Origin: Fictibacillus nanhaiensis
GTDB lineage: Bacteria; Bacillota; Bacilli; Bacillales; Fictibacillaceae
NCBI RefSeq assembly: GCF_019801215.1
Contig: NZ_JAHVJO010000003.1
Span: 62,001 to 126,000 of the forward strand
Length of the DNA: 64,000 nt
Direction of reading: 5' to 3'
A program made the position numbers and the translations under genes. Of this stretch, positions 8,178 through 16,285 are shown in pieces (within the stretch, counting starts at the first letter, position 1; every line of letters starts with the position of its first letter). The notes beneath the pieces were generated by a model. The model saw only the letters and a program-made list of their open reading frames with translations. It did not search any database and had not been told where the DNA came from.

Positions 8178-8261
8178 TTATAAACGGCATCCTTGAAGAA
8201 GGTTGTGTACTGGACAATATAGAGTTGATTGGATACTTCTTTCTAAGTTAAACGTTATCAT
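8178..8261 (-). CDS. 27-residue peptide with its own promoter and terminator
   Basis: A short reading frame starting MITFNLERS, with two cysteines (positions 16 and 25) and a net positive C-terminus (GCRL). The ribosome binding site AAAAGGAGGT is exceptionally strong, 8 nt before the ATG at 8261; an alternative in-frame ATG at 8267 adds two residues. A promoter at 8304-8332 and a terminator at 8115-8157 frame it, so it is a complete transcription unit. No signal peptide or transmembrane stretch is evident. I do not recognise the family. A signalling, toxin-like or leader peptide are all possible. Confidence 0.65.
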   Translation of the reverse strand: MITFNLERSIQSTLYCPVHNLLQGCRL

Positions 8262-8303
8262 GTCCATTACCTCCTTTTTTGGGATTTTTTACTAACTGTT
8301 ACA

Positions 8304-8332
8304 AGTATACGGGACCCTCATTAAAAAGTAAA
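8304..8332 (-). promoter_or_regulatory. Sigma-A promoter of the 27-residue peptide gene
   Basis: On the minus strand TTTACT (8327-8332), a 17-bp spacer and TATACT (8304-8309), about 40 bp before the ribosome binding site. Confidence 0.65.
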
Positions 8333-8459
8333 TATAATTTTCGGAAAATTAGTGATTCCTTAATAAAAGTATAGAAACGCTGACAATCTTCATGTAAGTT
8401 AAAATAACAAAATAGGTTAAAGAGCACTAAGTATTCACATAAGAAATGAGGTGTTAAAT

Positions 8460-9182
8460 TTGAATAAACATACATTGCTGTTGTTCGATTTAGATGAAAC
8501 GCTGCTAGGTTCTGATTGGTTTAAAAACGGTTTGATTCAGACGCTCGGTATACATTCATTTACTAAAAAACTAGATGCCTCCCTTTTCCTTGAAAGAAAA
8601 CTGAATGTTCCAAAGTCCTTAATCCTGCCATTTAAAAAACGTGAAATCACCCCGTTAGAATTTCGAAGAGCCAGATGGAGGCATGCATTCTCACACTTTG
8701 ACGTAACACCTGAGGTTGAATTGCTAGATGAACTGGATGCACTTTTCGTAAAAACAGGGATGTCCTGTATTGAGCAGGACCCGTCCATCACCCACTTATT
8801 GTTTGATTTAACAGAGCACTATCAACTAGGCATCGTAACGAATGCTTTATACGATCCTCGGCAAAAAATTTATCATATGGGGTTGTCTGAGGTGTTTCCT
8901 GACGAAACGGTCTTTGATGCTGATGGGCTTGGTTATCGAAAACCAGATCGAGAAATCTATTCTGCAGCTCTTACTCATTTTCATAAAACGCCGGAAGAAA
9001 CTCTTTTTATCGGAGATTCGTGGATACATGACGTGGCGGGTCCGATTGACGCGGGAATGGAGGCCATCTGGATTAATGCGCATAACCACTCTCCTTTAAG
9101 TGATCATTCTCCATTTGCTATCGTGTCAGACGTTAGAGAAATAAGAAAATTATTGCTTCCTCCTGCAATTCTTCCTAGATAA
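8460..9182 (+). CDS. HAD-family phosphatase (YjjG-like)
   Basis: About 240 residues with the HAD motifs: LLFDLDETLLG (motif I, nucleophile and acid Asp), GIVTNALYDP (motif II, Thr), a conserved Lys in YRKPDREIY (motif III), and FIGDSWIHDVAGPIDAGMEAIW (motif IV). The cap is the helical C1 type, as in nucleotide or sugar phosphatases related to YjjG. The substrate is unknown. A TTG start at 8460 with GAGGTG 6-7 nt upstream fits better than the GTG at 8451, which lies inside that binding site. A terminator follows at about 9199. Confidence 0.85.
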   Translation: MNKHTLLLFDLDETLLGSDWFKNGLIQTLGIHSFTKKLDASLFLERKLNVPKSLILPFKKREITPLEFRRARWRHAFSHFDVTPEVELLDELDALFVKTGMSCIEQDPSITHLLFDLTEHYQLGIVTNALYDPRQKIYHMGLSEVFPDETVFDADGLGYRKPDREIYSAALTHFHKTPEETLFIGDSWIHDVAGPIDAGMEAIWINAHNHSPLSDHSPFAIVSDVREIRKLLLPPAILPR

Positions 9183-9198
9183 TAAAACGATAAAAGTT

Positions 9199-9236
9199 GA
9201 CTTAAAGAATTTATTTTCTTTTAAGTCTATTTTTTC
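9199..9236 (+). terminator. Terminator after the HAD gene
   Basis: Stem GACTTAAAGAA with TTCTTTTAAGTC followed by TATTTTTT. Confidence 0.7.
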
Positions 9237-9293
9237 ACAGCTTTTTGAGCCAGTTTTCTATAAGAAATATCTATATATGAGTATTATAGTCTC

Positions 9294-9398
9294 TCTATAA
9301 GCGAAAGTGGGATTTCTAGGAGCATAAGTAAGAGTTTTATGAGCGAAAACAGACCCTCTATGAGCGAAAACTGGATTTCTATGATCAAATGTGTAACA
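9294..9398. repeat. Intergenic array with exact 21-bp period (TATGAGCGAAAA-type)
   Basis: Five units carry TAT(G/A)AGCG-like cores at 9296, 9317, 9338, 9359 and 9380, each exactly 21 bp from the last; units 3 and 4 share the 12-mer TATGAGCGAAAA. Degenerate copies may extend left to about 9259 without the strict phase. On the minus strand the units form an open frame with a heptapeptide rhythm around FAHR, but no start codon with a binding site is seen. The rest of 9237-9543 shows nothing else. Confidence 0.9.
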
Positions 9399-9543
9399 AA
9401 TAAAAGAACACGTACCGTAAACTAGCCTTCACTATAACAATTGCTCAATATCCATAAATTTTTTTAAAAAGTAATGATCCATTTTGTATTTTGAACCGTT
9501 ATCTTTATGAAACAAAATATTGATAAAAGGGGATTGAGTTACC

Positions 9544-9903
9544 ATGGCTCAAAAATTTGTTAAAGTCTTAGGTATTATCTTTATTATTTTAGGTATTGTT
9601 GGTTTTATTTTACCGTTGGAGAGCATTTTCCATTTAACACCGGTGCATAATATTGTTCACTTAGCTTCAGGATTTGTTGCTCTCTTAATGAGTGGAACAG
9701 AGGCAAAAGCGGTTCTTTATTTAAAGGTGTTTGGTTTTGTTTATCTGCTTGTTGCCATACTCGGATTGTTCACACATGAATTTATTGGAATTATGTTCTT
9801 GGTTGCTACAAATATCCTGCATTTTATCATTGCTTTTGGTTCCCTTTATGTAGGTTTTACATCACCTGCATCAAAATCGGCTAACAAAACTGTATCCCAT
9901 TAA
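9544..9903 (+). CDS. DUF4383-like small membrane protein
   Basis: A 119-residue integral membrane protein with four hydrophobic segments (about residues 6-26, 37-52, 58-77 and 82-105). HNIVHLASGFVALLMS and NILHFIIAFGSLYVG fit the DUF4383 family, found in Bacilli and Actinobacteria and of unknown function. AAAAGGGG about 12-15 nt before the ATG is the only binding site visible. The gene stands alone and has its own terminator. Confidence 0.75.
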   Translation: MAQKFVKVLGIIFIILGIVGFILPLESIFHLTPVHNIVHLASGFVALLMSGTEAKAVLYLKVFGFVYLLVAILGLFTHEFIGIMFLVATNILHFIIAFGSLYVGFTSPASKSANKTVSH

Positions 9904-9920
9904 GCCTTACAACTTAACGA

Positions 9921-9960
9921 AAGTCAATTTCCTAATTTGGAAATTGGCTTTTTTCTTTTT
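9921..9960 (+). terminator. Terminator after the DUF4383 gene
   Basis: Stem GTCAATTTCC with GGAAATTGGC and a long T tract. Confidence 0.85.
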
Positions 9961-10033
9961 TATAAGATTTTTTTTATCCCGCCTATTTTTGGTTTATCAT
10001 ATAGAAAAGACAATAATACTTTGGAGGTCCAGT

Positions 10034-10705
10034 ATGAATTCTACGAAAAGTGTAGTGGATAAATTAAACTTAACAAAATACAATTCTAAGCTGATACTGA
10101 ATAAACCTGATGACATTGAGGATTTTACTGGGTTGGACTATGACTCTTCTATCCAAAAGGAGAAGTATGACCTGATCTTTGTGTTTGTGTTTAACTTAGA
10201 GGAACTCTCAAAACATTTACATCTTGTAATTGAAAAGCAGTTAGTCCATGACAAAGGCTATATCTTTTTTGCTTATCCGAAAAAAAATAATTCCCAATAT
10301 AAAGAGTACATTGAGCGGGATCAGATTTTCCCCTACATAAACGTAGATGAGGATGGGTATGTACCGGAGAGCAGCTTGAAATTCTCAAGAATGATCAGTT
10401 TAAATGATATCTTTACTGTGATTGGTTTGAAAATGGAGAAAAAGAAGGCTACAGCAAGCGTGAAAAAGAGCCAATGTGTGGATGACTATATCGTCCATGT
10501 CGATGACATCAAGCGTTATTTAATGAAGAATGAAGAAGTGTTAAACCTATATAAGGGCTTAACATTTGGGTATCAAAAAGATTGGGCGCGCTATGTGTAC
10601 AGTGCCAAAAGAAAAGAAACACAAGAAAAACGCTTGCTTGAAATGGAAGACATCTTGGGAGAAGGCTATAAATCGATGGATCTGTATCGAAGAAAAAAGA
10701 AATAA
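10034..10705 (+). CDS. YdeI/OmpD-associated family protein
   Basis: A 223-residue soluble protein. The C-terminal 60 residues (from about 155) are the YdeI/OmpD-associated domain: YKGLTFGYQKDWARYVYSAKRKETQEKRL and the conserved basic tail YRRKKK. The N-terminal part resembles small methyltransferase-like proteins with alternating beta strands (YDLIFVFVFNLEEL). The start at 10034 is chosen because GGAGG lies about 7 nt upstream; a longer frame from 9944 runs back through the preceding terminator. Some relatives are linked to resistance to cationic peptides; that role here is unproven. Confidence 0.75.
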   Translation: MNSTKSVVDKLNLTKYNSKLILNKPDDIEDFTGLDYDSSIQKEKYDLIFVFVFNLEELSKHLHLVIEKQLVHDKGYIFFAYPKKNNSQYKEYIERDQIFPYINVDEDGYVPESSLKFSRMISLNDIFTVIGLKMEKKKATASVKKSQCVDDYIVHVDDIKRYLMKNEEVLNLYKGLTFGYQKDWARYVYSAKRKETQEKRLLEMEDILGEGYKSMDLYRRKKK

Positions 10706-10859
10706 ATATTCAATTGAAGTGACGAGTTTTTTTATCGCTCTGTTTTTAGAACTCTGAGGATTATTTATGTTACTCTGTTTCAATTTTAAGCACGTAACAT
10801 TTTCCTCTTTCCTTCCCCACACCTTTCCCGTTATTGTAAGAGGTAGAGAGTACATCAGG

Positions 10860-12152
10860 ATGGAGATGAACCGAATGGAACAAATCTGTAACTTACTGGA
10901 AAAGGAACTTGTCGTTGCGCTAGGCTGCACAGAACCTGTAGCGATTGCATTGGCAGCTGCCACTGCCAAACAACATGTAAAAGATTCTGCTGTAACTTCG
11001 CTCACAGTTAAAGCAAGTGGGAATGTTATCAAAAATGCATTATCCGTAGGTATTCCTGGAATGCGTTTTACGGGGATTGATTTTACAGCGGCACTTGGTG
11101 TGATAGCAGGAGATCCTTTAAAAGAACTACAAGTTTTGGAGGGGATAACCTCTTCTGATGAAGAAGCTGCCGTTCAACTCGTGAATAAAGGCATTGTCTC
11201 CGTTCAGAATGCAGAGACCCATGAGAAATTATATATTGAAGTAACCTTAAAATCATCCGAAGAAACGGCAATCGTGGTGATTTCAGGAGATCATACAAAC
11301 GTGAGCTATATTTCCTATAATGATGAAGTGTTGTTAGACCAGTCAGGCGACCATTCATCTTCTGAATATAAAAAGGAAACGTTTACTGCACTTTCGGTTG
11401 ATGATCTCTATTCCTTTATTACAAAAGTTTCGCTTAACCGATTAAGTCTTGTTAAAAGAAGCATTGAACTGAACCGAGCCATTTGTGAGGAAGGTCTTAC
11501 GAACGAGTATGGTTTGAAAGTTGGAAAAACATTGTATGACCAAACAAAATCAGGGATATTATCTGATGATCTCGCCACGTACAGCATGGCTTTATCAGCT
11601 GCAGGATCTGATGCGCGAATGGCTGGGTCCACTATGCCTGTTATGGCGAATTCGGGAAGCGGAAACCAAGGGATCGCAGTTACGATGCCCGTTGTGGCTG
11701 CAGCAGAAAAAATGGATGTCGATGAAGAAAAGATGGTAAGAGCGGTCACACTAAGTCATCTACTTTCAATCTATATGAAATCAAAATTCGGCCGCTTGTC
11801 TGCCCTTTGCGGCGTAACGGTTGCGGGGGCGAGTGCGTCTGCTGCCATTACTTACTTATTGAACGACGACTTGGATAAAATTAAAGCGGCCATCCAAAAC
11901 ACACTAGGAAACTTGAGCGGAATGGTTTGTGATGGAGCAAAAGCAGGGTGTGCTATGAAGGTTGCCACTTGTTCGAGCGCTGCCGTGCAATCCGCAATTC
12001 TTGCCTCACAAGGATTGTGCATCCCTTCCACGAACGGTTTTATTGAAGAAGACGTGGAACAAACGATCGAAAACTTCTGCAGACTCGGAAACGAAACATC
12101 TGGAACAATAGACAACGTGTTATTAGATATGATGGTTAATAAAAAACAGTAA
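10860..12152 (+). CDS. UPF0597 / CyuA-like L-cysteine desulfidase family protein
   Basis: About 430 residues related to E. coli CyuA (YhaM) and to methanogen L-cysteine desulfidase, and more distantly to the alpha chain of iron-sulfur L-serine dehydratase. VVALGCTEPVAIALAAA near the N-terminus, and CDGAKAGCAMKVATC near residue 360, hold conserved cysteines that bind an oxygen-sensitive Fe-S cluster in the family. The likely reaction is breakdown of L-cysteine to pyruvate, ammonia and sulfide. The ATG at 10875 has GGAG 9 nt upstream and is a good alternative start; the frame extending to 10767 is unlikely. It is monocistronic. Confidence 0.85.
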   Translation: MEMNRMEQICNLLEKELVVALGCTEPVAIALAAATAKQHVKDSAVTSLTVKASGNVIKNALSVGIPGMRFTGIDFTAALGVIAGDPLKELQVLEGITSSDEEAAVQLVNKGIVSVQNAETHEKLYIEVTLKSSEETAIVVISGDHTNVSYISYNDEVLLDQSGDHSSSEYKKETFTALSVDDLYSFITKVSLNRLSLVKRSIELNRAICEEGLTNEYGLKVGKTLYDQTKSGILSDDLATYSMALSAAGSDARMAGSTMPVMANSGSGNQGIAVTMPVVAAAEKMDVDEEKMVRAVTLSHLLSIYMKSKFGRLSALCGVTVAGASASAAITYLLNDDLDKIKAAIQNTLGNLSGMVCDGAKAGCAMKVATCSSAAVQSAILASQGLCIPSTNGFIEEDVEQTIENFCRLGNETSGTIDNVLLDMMVNKKQ

Positions 12153-12157
12153 CACGT

Positions 12158-12201
12158 AAAGCTAACCATAAGGTGAATGAGTACTTTATGTTAGCTTTTT
12201 T
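12158..12201 (+). terminator. Terminator after the UPF0597 gene
   Basis: Stem AAAGCTAAC...ATAAGG with a matching right arm ending GTTAGCTTTTTT. Confidence 0.8.
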
Positions 12202-12281
12202 CGTTTATAATAATCTCAAATTTCACATCTTCTATGTTAAAATTATCCATAATAAGTTTTAAAGTGGAATTGGGTGTACTT

Positions 12282-13097
12282 ATGCTACAAGAACGTGTTA
12301 TCGGCTATGGAAGCACAGCTGAAGTTTTGGAAATGGATGAAGGAACGGTAGCGAAAGTTTTTTATGACCATGTATCGGCCGCTTCTATCGATCATGAATG
12401 GTCAGTGAGCAAAAATGTCATGAGCTGTGGTCTACCTGTTCCAGCCGTCTATCAACAAGAACGGATAGACGGACGAAGTGCTATTTTCTTTGAAAAAATA
12501 AAGGGAAGTGCCTTAACAAAATGGTTAGAAGATAAGCCGTGGACAGCACTGCAACTTGTAAAAATAATGGCGGCGTTACACGCTAAGGTTCATGAGAAAC
12601 AGGTTACTGAACTTCCCTTACAAAAGATTGTTCTTCAAAGAAAAATTGAACATGCAAAAGAACTCAGCAGAGAAGACAAGAGCAGTATCCTTACTTTTCT
12701 ATCAAACCTCCCAGATGGTGATTCGCTATGTCATGGAGATTTTCATCCGGACAACATTCTTCTTACAGAAAAAGGACCTGTCATTATCGACTGGATCGAT
12801 GCTACTCAAGGAAATAGAATGGCTGACTTAGCACGCACCGTTATAATCTTGAGATATGGAGGGTTTCCTGATAAATCATCCTTCCTTCAAAGAAGGATAC
12901 TCGTTGCTGTTCGAGACATCTTAACCCGTCATTACATAAAAAGTTACAAAAGGTCCTTTCCATTTTCATCAGAATTATTAAAAGATTGGATGCTGCCAGT
13001 TGCTGCAGGGAGACTGAGTGAAAAGATTCCGAATCAGGAAAAAGAAAGATTAATAAGATTCATTCAGGCTCTATTATCTAGAGCTCAGACTCGTTAA
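12282..13097 (+). CDS. Aminoglycoside phosphotransferase / choline-kinase-like protein
   Basis: A 271-residue protein with the APH kinase-like fold: a glycine-containing N-lobe (IGYGSTAEVLEMDEGTVAKVF, with the ATP-binding Lys), the catalytic HGDFHPDNIL (about residue 150), and IIDWIDATQG where APH enzymes carry the metal-binding Asp. The acceptor substrate is unknown; family members phosphorylate antibiotics, choline, hydroxylated metabolites or methylthioribose. The ATG at 12282 is preferred; a frame from 12234 adds an unconserved leader. Confidence 0.8.
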   Translation: MLQERVIGYGSTAEVLEMDEGTVAKVFYDHVSAASIDHEWSVSKNVMSCGLPVPAVYQQERIDGRSAIFFEKIKGSALTKWLEDKPWTALQLVKIMAALHAKVHEKQVTELPLQKIVLQRKIEHAKELSREDKSSILTFLSNLPDGDSLCHGDFHPDNILLTEKGPVIIDWIDATQGNRMADLARTVIILRYGGFPDKSSFLQRRILVAVRDILTRHYIKSYKRSFPFSSELLKDWMLPVAAGRLSEKIPNQEKERLIRFIQALLSRAQTR

Positions 13098-13139
13098 AGA
13101 TTTTTAGGAAAACCAAATTCATTTTAAGGAGATGTTCCT

Positions 13140-13529
13140 ATGATTTACGAGATGACCGTCCAAGTTCGCGTTTCTAATATGGAAGAGGGGCAAAAATTTT
13201 ATGAAACGTTATTGAATCGAGCCCCTGATTTTGTCCCACATGATGGTTTTGCTGAATGGGAGCTGATCCCCCACTGTTGGCTTCAGGTGGCTGAAGGAAC
13301 ACCAACTGAAGGAAACGGTCCCATTCGGTTAGGAGTTATTGATCTTTTCGCTGAACGTATGCGGCTTGTGAACTCTTTAGGTGTTGAACCATTTGAGATT
13401 TTTGAACGTGAGGAAGTGCCGGTAAAGTGGGCAACATTTAACGACCCGTGGGGAAACAGACTTGGATTATTTGAATACAAAGATGAAGCGAGTAAAATAG
13501 AGAAGCTTCAACAACTAGCTAGGAGATAA
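13140..13529 (+). CDS. VOC (glyoxalase/bleomycin-resistance fold) protein
   Basis: A 129-residue protein with one VOC module pair: MTVQVRVSNMEEGQKFYETLL at the N-terminus and WATFNDPWGNRLGLFEY at the C-terminus, where the final Glu is a typical metal ligand. Substrate unknown. AAGGAG lies 7-8 nt before the ATG. It begins a tight three-gene run with the small membrane protein and the GNAT gene. Confidence 0.8.
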   Translation: MIYEMTVQVRVSNMEEGQKFYETLLNRAPDFVPHDGFAEWELIPHCWLQVAEGTPTEGNGPIRLGVIDLFAERMRLVNSLGVEPFEIFEREEVPVKWATFNDPWGNRLGLFEYKDEASKIEKLQQLARR

Positions 13530-13530
13530 T

Positions 13531-13941
13531 ATGAGAATCATTCTGTCATCCGTAATATCTATCATTTGCGGAGCTTTATTCTTTTTTACCATTCCTGGTG
13601 GAAATATACTAGAAATTGACTTACAAGGTCTGTTATTTAGTCTATTCTTTGGGGTGGTTACGGCTTTGCCTTTTTTTCTTTTTTGTACTTTTCCTAGTGC
13701 TTTTATTATTGAATCTATCGCAACAAAAATCAGCTTGAGACTAAGAACCCGCATTTTTTTGTATGTCCTATTAAGTGTTCTACTTATTCTTTTTTATCGC
13801 TATACCATCTTTTATTTAATCAATTTTGAAGAAACGAATACATATGCTGTGTTTGGATATGGCATCTCTTGCTCACTCGGATTTGGTTTAAGTTATTCTT
13901 TATTCAAAAGAAAAAAGAAACATCAGGAGGAAATGGAATGA
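13531..13941 (+). CDS. Small integral membrane protein, unknown
   Basis: A 136-residue protein with about four hydrophobic segments (residues 3-22, 31-55, 73-95 and 103-121) and a basic tail RKKKHQ. I recognise no family. The ATG is 2 nt after the stop of the VOC gene, and AGGAG overlaps that stop codon region, so translation is probably coupled. Its stop overlaps the start of the GNAT gene. Confidence 0.75.
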   Translation: MRIILSSVISIICGALFFFTIPGGNILEIDLQGLLFSLFFGVVTALPFFLFCTFPSAFIIESIATKISLRLRTRIFLYVLLSVLLILFYRYTIFYLINFEETNTYAVFGYGISCSLGFGLSYSLFKRKKKHQEEME

Positions 13942-14543
13942 ATAACGAACTGTTTATGAATCCCCCTACTCTTTCAGATGAGAGAATCGCATTGGTTCCG
14001 ATGGAAGAAAAACATGCTGTTGGATTGTTTCAAATCCAAAGTCCTTCTGTTTGGGATCATATGTTGAGCAAGGTTGATACACTTGAAGAGATGGAATCCA
14101 TTGTGAATCAAGCCATTTCTATGAGAGCAAAAGGACTTGCTCTTCCCTTTGTTGTGACCTTAAAGTCATCTGGCCAAGTCGTCGGAACTACGAGATTGTA
14201 TGATTTTAATTTCCCCTATAAATCCTGCGAAATTGGCTATACGTGGTACGGTACGGATTACCAACGTACCTTTGTAAATCGGGCTTGTAAAAAATTACTT
14301 CTGCAGTTTTGTTTTGAAACCCTTCACTTTCAACGCGTTCAATTTCAAACGGATGAAACCAATATAAGATCCCAAAGAGCGATTGAACGATTAGGAGCTG
14401 TAAAAGAAGGGATACTTCGAAAACATAAAATCCGTGCCAGTGGTATAGTTAGAAACTCTGTTCTGTATTCTATCATTGACGATGAGTGGCCAGCCGTGAA
14501 GAATAACCTAGAGAAAAATTTAATACAAAAAAATGAAGCTTGA
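13938..14543 (+). CDS. GNAT acetyltransferase (RimJ/RimL type)
   Basis: A 201-residue GNAT enzyme that probably transfers acetyl groups to an amine. Features are LVPMEEKHAVGLFQI at the N-terminus, the central VVGTTRLYDF strand, IGYTWYGTDYQRTFVNRACKKLLL as the acetyl-CoA loop, and TDETNIRSQRAIERLGAVKEGILR, typical of the RimJ/RimL subfamily. The start overlaps the preceding stop (ATGA) and has AGGAGG 7 nt upstream. The frame reaching back to 13869 is inside the upstream gene and is rejected. Confidence 0.85.
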   Translation: MNNELFMNPPTLSDERIALVPMEEKHAVGLFQIQSPSVWDHMLSKVDTLEEMESIVNQAISMRAKGLALPFVVTLKSSGQVVGTTRLYDFNFPYKSCEIGYTWYGTDYQRTFVNRACKKLLLQFCFETLHFQRVQFQTDETNIRSQRAIERLGAVKEGILRKHKIRASGIVRNSVLYSIIDDEWPAVKNNLEKNLIQKNEA

Positions 14544-14572
14544 GGGTATGATGTCTTCCCTCAAGCTTTTTT
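14536..14572. terminator. Bidirectional terminator between convergent genes
   Basis: Perfect stem AAGCTTGAGGG with CCCTCAAGCTT and a T run; it overlaps the 3' ends of the GNAT gene and of the convergent nucleotidyltransferase-like gene. Confidence 0.85.
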
Positions 14573-15148
14573 GATGGTTTCCAATTCGATAACTCTCACC
14601 TTATCCCATGTCGTCATCCAGTTCTTTTTCTTCAATCGATTCCTAAAGTGTTTCATCCGTTCCTCCGTTTCCATAAAAACCTCAGTGGGCTTTACAACCA
14701 TGTTAAGAACATCTTCAATTCCACAAGGAGCTGCTAAAATCACCTTATCTTCTTCATTTAATTTTACTCCTAGTGCGGTTGCCGTTTCTGGGAACTTCGA
14801 GATTGCATCCACCGCTGATGTGTAAGGTTCAAAACCATTGACGATATGCATTCTTGCTTCGTTTTTTACTGACCACGGTAGATTCGGCATACATGTATGA
14901 AGCTTTTTGTCGTACTTTTTTTCAATCGTTTTATCCATATTACTACGGTCGTAATAAACTACATCAATATCACCAAGTGGTGTCCTCTCCTTAAATCCAT
15001 GCAAGGTATCCCATATTTTAGATCTTACAAAACCTGCGCAAATCCACCAATCTGGAAGATTCAACGATTGAGCGGCTTTTAGGATATCCATCATCCATTG
15101 GTCGTTTTCGATGAGTGCTGTCACGTCCTGTTTATTACGAATCTCCAA
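14561..15148 (-). CDS. Nucleotidyltransferase-fold protein (PF06042-like)
   Basis: About 195 residues. The WWICAGFVRSKIWDTLHG motif followed by PLGDIDVVYYD is the nucleotidyltransferase core of the NTP_transf_6 / DUF925 family, whose members have unknown substrates. A TTG start at 15148 (MEIRNKQDV) is chosen because AAAGGAGG lies 9 nt upstream and because the sequence between 15148 and 15262 contains the terminator of the neighbouring LacI gene; the longer frame to 15262 would translate that hairpin. Confidence 0.75.
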   Translation of the reverse strand: MEIRNKQDVTALIENDQWMMDILKAAQSLNLPDWWICAGFVRSKIWDTLHGFKERTPLGDIDVVYYDRSNMDKTIEKKYDKKLHTCMPNLPWSVKNEARMHIVNGFEPYTSAVDAISKFPETATALGVKLNEEDKVILAAPCGIEDVLNMVVKPTEVFMETEERMKHFRNRLKKKNWMTTWDKVRVIELETIKKA

Positions 15149-15170
15149 ATAAGGAAGCCTCCTTTTTCTT

Positions 15171-15224
15171 TTCAAGAAAAAGAACTGACATAAAGGATAA
15201 TAAACACCCTTCATCATCAGTTCT
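15171..15224 (-). terminator. Terminator of the LacI-family gene
   Basis: On the minus strand stem AGAACTGA (15217-15224) with TCAGTTCT (15181-15188), followed by TTTTCTT. It ends the transcript of the regulator just before the next gene. Confidence 0.65.
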
Positions 15225-15267
15225 TCTACTTTTAGGTTTTGATCACTCTTCCTATAGGGCAATTTGT

Positions 15268-16233
15268 CTATCGATTACGCACAGAATCGCCTTCTACTAG
15301 ACTAACATTAATGCGTTCATGCTCAGCGTCTTGCTTTTTGATCAATTTAAGAAGCAGTTCTGATGCTAAAGCTCCCCACTTGTGCTTGGAATAGTTAATG
15401 GTTGCCAGTCTTGGCTGAATGTATTGGGAGAGCTCGATGTTATCAAATCCAATCACATGAACGTCTTCCCCAATCCTCATATTCGTACGGCTAAAGTAGT
15501 TGAATACCCCAATCGCCATTTCATCGTTTAAGCAAAAAACACCCACAGGTTCTGAGAATTCTTTGTGTATTTTCTTAGCTGCTGATTCTCCTGAGGATTT
15601 GTTGAATTCCCCATTCAGTTCAACGTATTCGATGTGAGAATAACGCTGAACGGCTTTTTGGACAGCTTCTAATCGTTGACGTGCATCAAACGATTCTTCA
15701 GGACCCTTTATTACATAAATTTTCTTATGTCCTTTTTCAGCAAGATAATCTATGGCAAGTGTTGCACCTGCTTTGTTATCCAGCAGCACTTGTGAAATGT
15801 TCGGATGATCCATTTTCCGATCCATCACAACTAATTTATGGCCACGTTCTGCATGGCTCAGCAATTCTTCTGTTTGAAAAGTAGCATCTAGTATAATGGC
15901 ACCATCGATCATCCGCTCTGGCAGGAACCGATGTGATTCTTTGCCGCTGCACACGATCAGTTCGTACCCGTTTTCACTGAGTGTTTCCATCATGCCTTGG
16001 AGCAGCTGACCATAGAAAGCCCCACTATAATTCGTTAAATAGATACCTATTATCTTTGTTTCTCTTTTTTTCAAAGAACGAGCGGCGGCACTCGGAATAT
16101 AGTTTAGTTCTTTTGCAATTGCTGCAATTCGTTCAGATGTTTCCTTCGTCACTTTCGTACTGCCGTTTAAGGCATAGGAGACTGTGGATATGGAAACACC
16201 TGCTTTTTTTGCAATGTCTTTTATACTTACCAA
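15268..16233 (-). CDS. LacI-family transcriptional repressor of the glucan island
   Basis: About 321 residues: N-terminal helix-turn-helix and hinge (SIKDIAKKAGVSISTVSYALNGSTKVTKETSERIAAIAKELNYIPSAAARSLK is the classical LacI start, here cited in parts) followed by a periplasmic-binding-protein-like effector domain (KLVVMDRKM, GVFCLNDEMAIG, VIGFDNIELSQY). A TTG start at 16233 has AGGAGA 7 nt upstream; GTG at 16236 is possible, and the frame extending to 16272 would cover a promoter/operator. It lies directly behind the GH94 gene. It is the natural candidate to bind the TATCGAAACGTTTC palindromes at three promoters of the island, with a sophoro-oligosaccharide as inducer (inference). Confidence 0.85.
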   Translation of the reverse strand: MVSIKDIAKKAGVSISTVSYALNGSTKVTKETSERIAAIAKELNYIPSAAARSLKKRETKIIGIYLTNYSGAFYGQLLQGMMETLSENGYELIVCSGKESHRFLPERMIDGAIILDATFQTEELLSHAERGHKLVVMDRKMDHPNISQVLLDNKAGATLAIDYLAEKGHKKIYVIKGPEESFDARQRLEAVQKAVQRYSHIEYVELNGEFNKSSGESAAKKIHKEFSEPVGVFCLNDEMAIGVFNYFSRTNMRIGEDVHVIGFDNIELSQYIQPRLATINYSKHKWGALASELLLKLIKKQDAEHERINVSLVEGDSVRNR

Positions 16234-16255
16234 CACATTCTCTCCTATCTTTTTT

Positions 16256-16271
16256 TGTAAACGTTTTCTCA
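16256..16271 (-). promoter_or_regulatory. Catabolite-response-like operator in the LacI gene promoter
   Basis: TGTAAACGTTTTCTCA matches the CcpA cre consensus TGWAANCGNTNWCA at 13 of 14 positions. A minus-strand TATAAT lies at 16272-16277, immediately upstream, so bound protein would cover the transcription start. It could also be an autoregulatory LacI site. Confidence 0.6.
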
Positions 16272-16285
16272 ATTATAACGAATGA

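Noticed and set aside
9944-10033. N-terminal extension of the YdeI-like protein
   Set aside because: It would start inside the terminator of the preceding gene; the ATG at 10034 has GGAGG.
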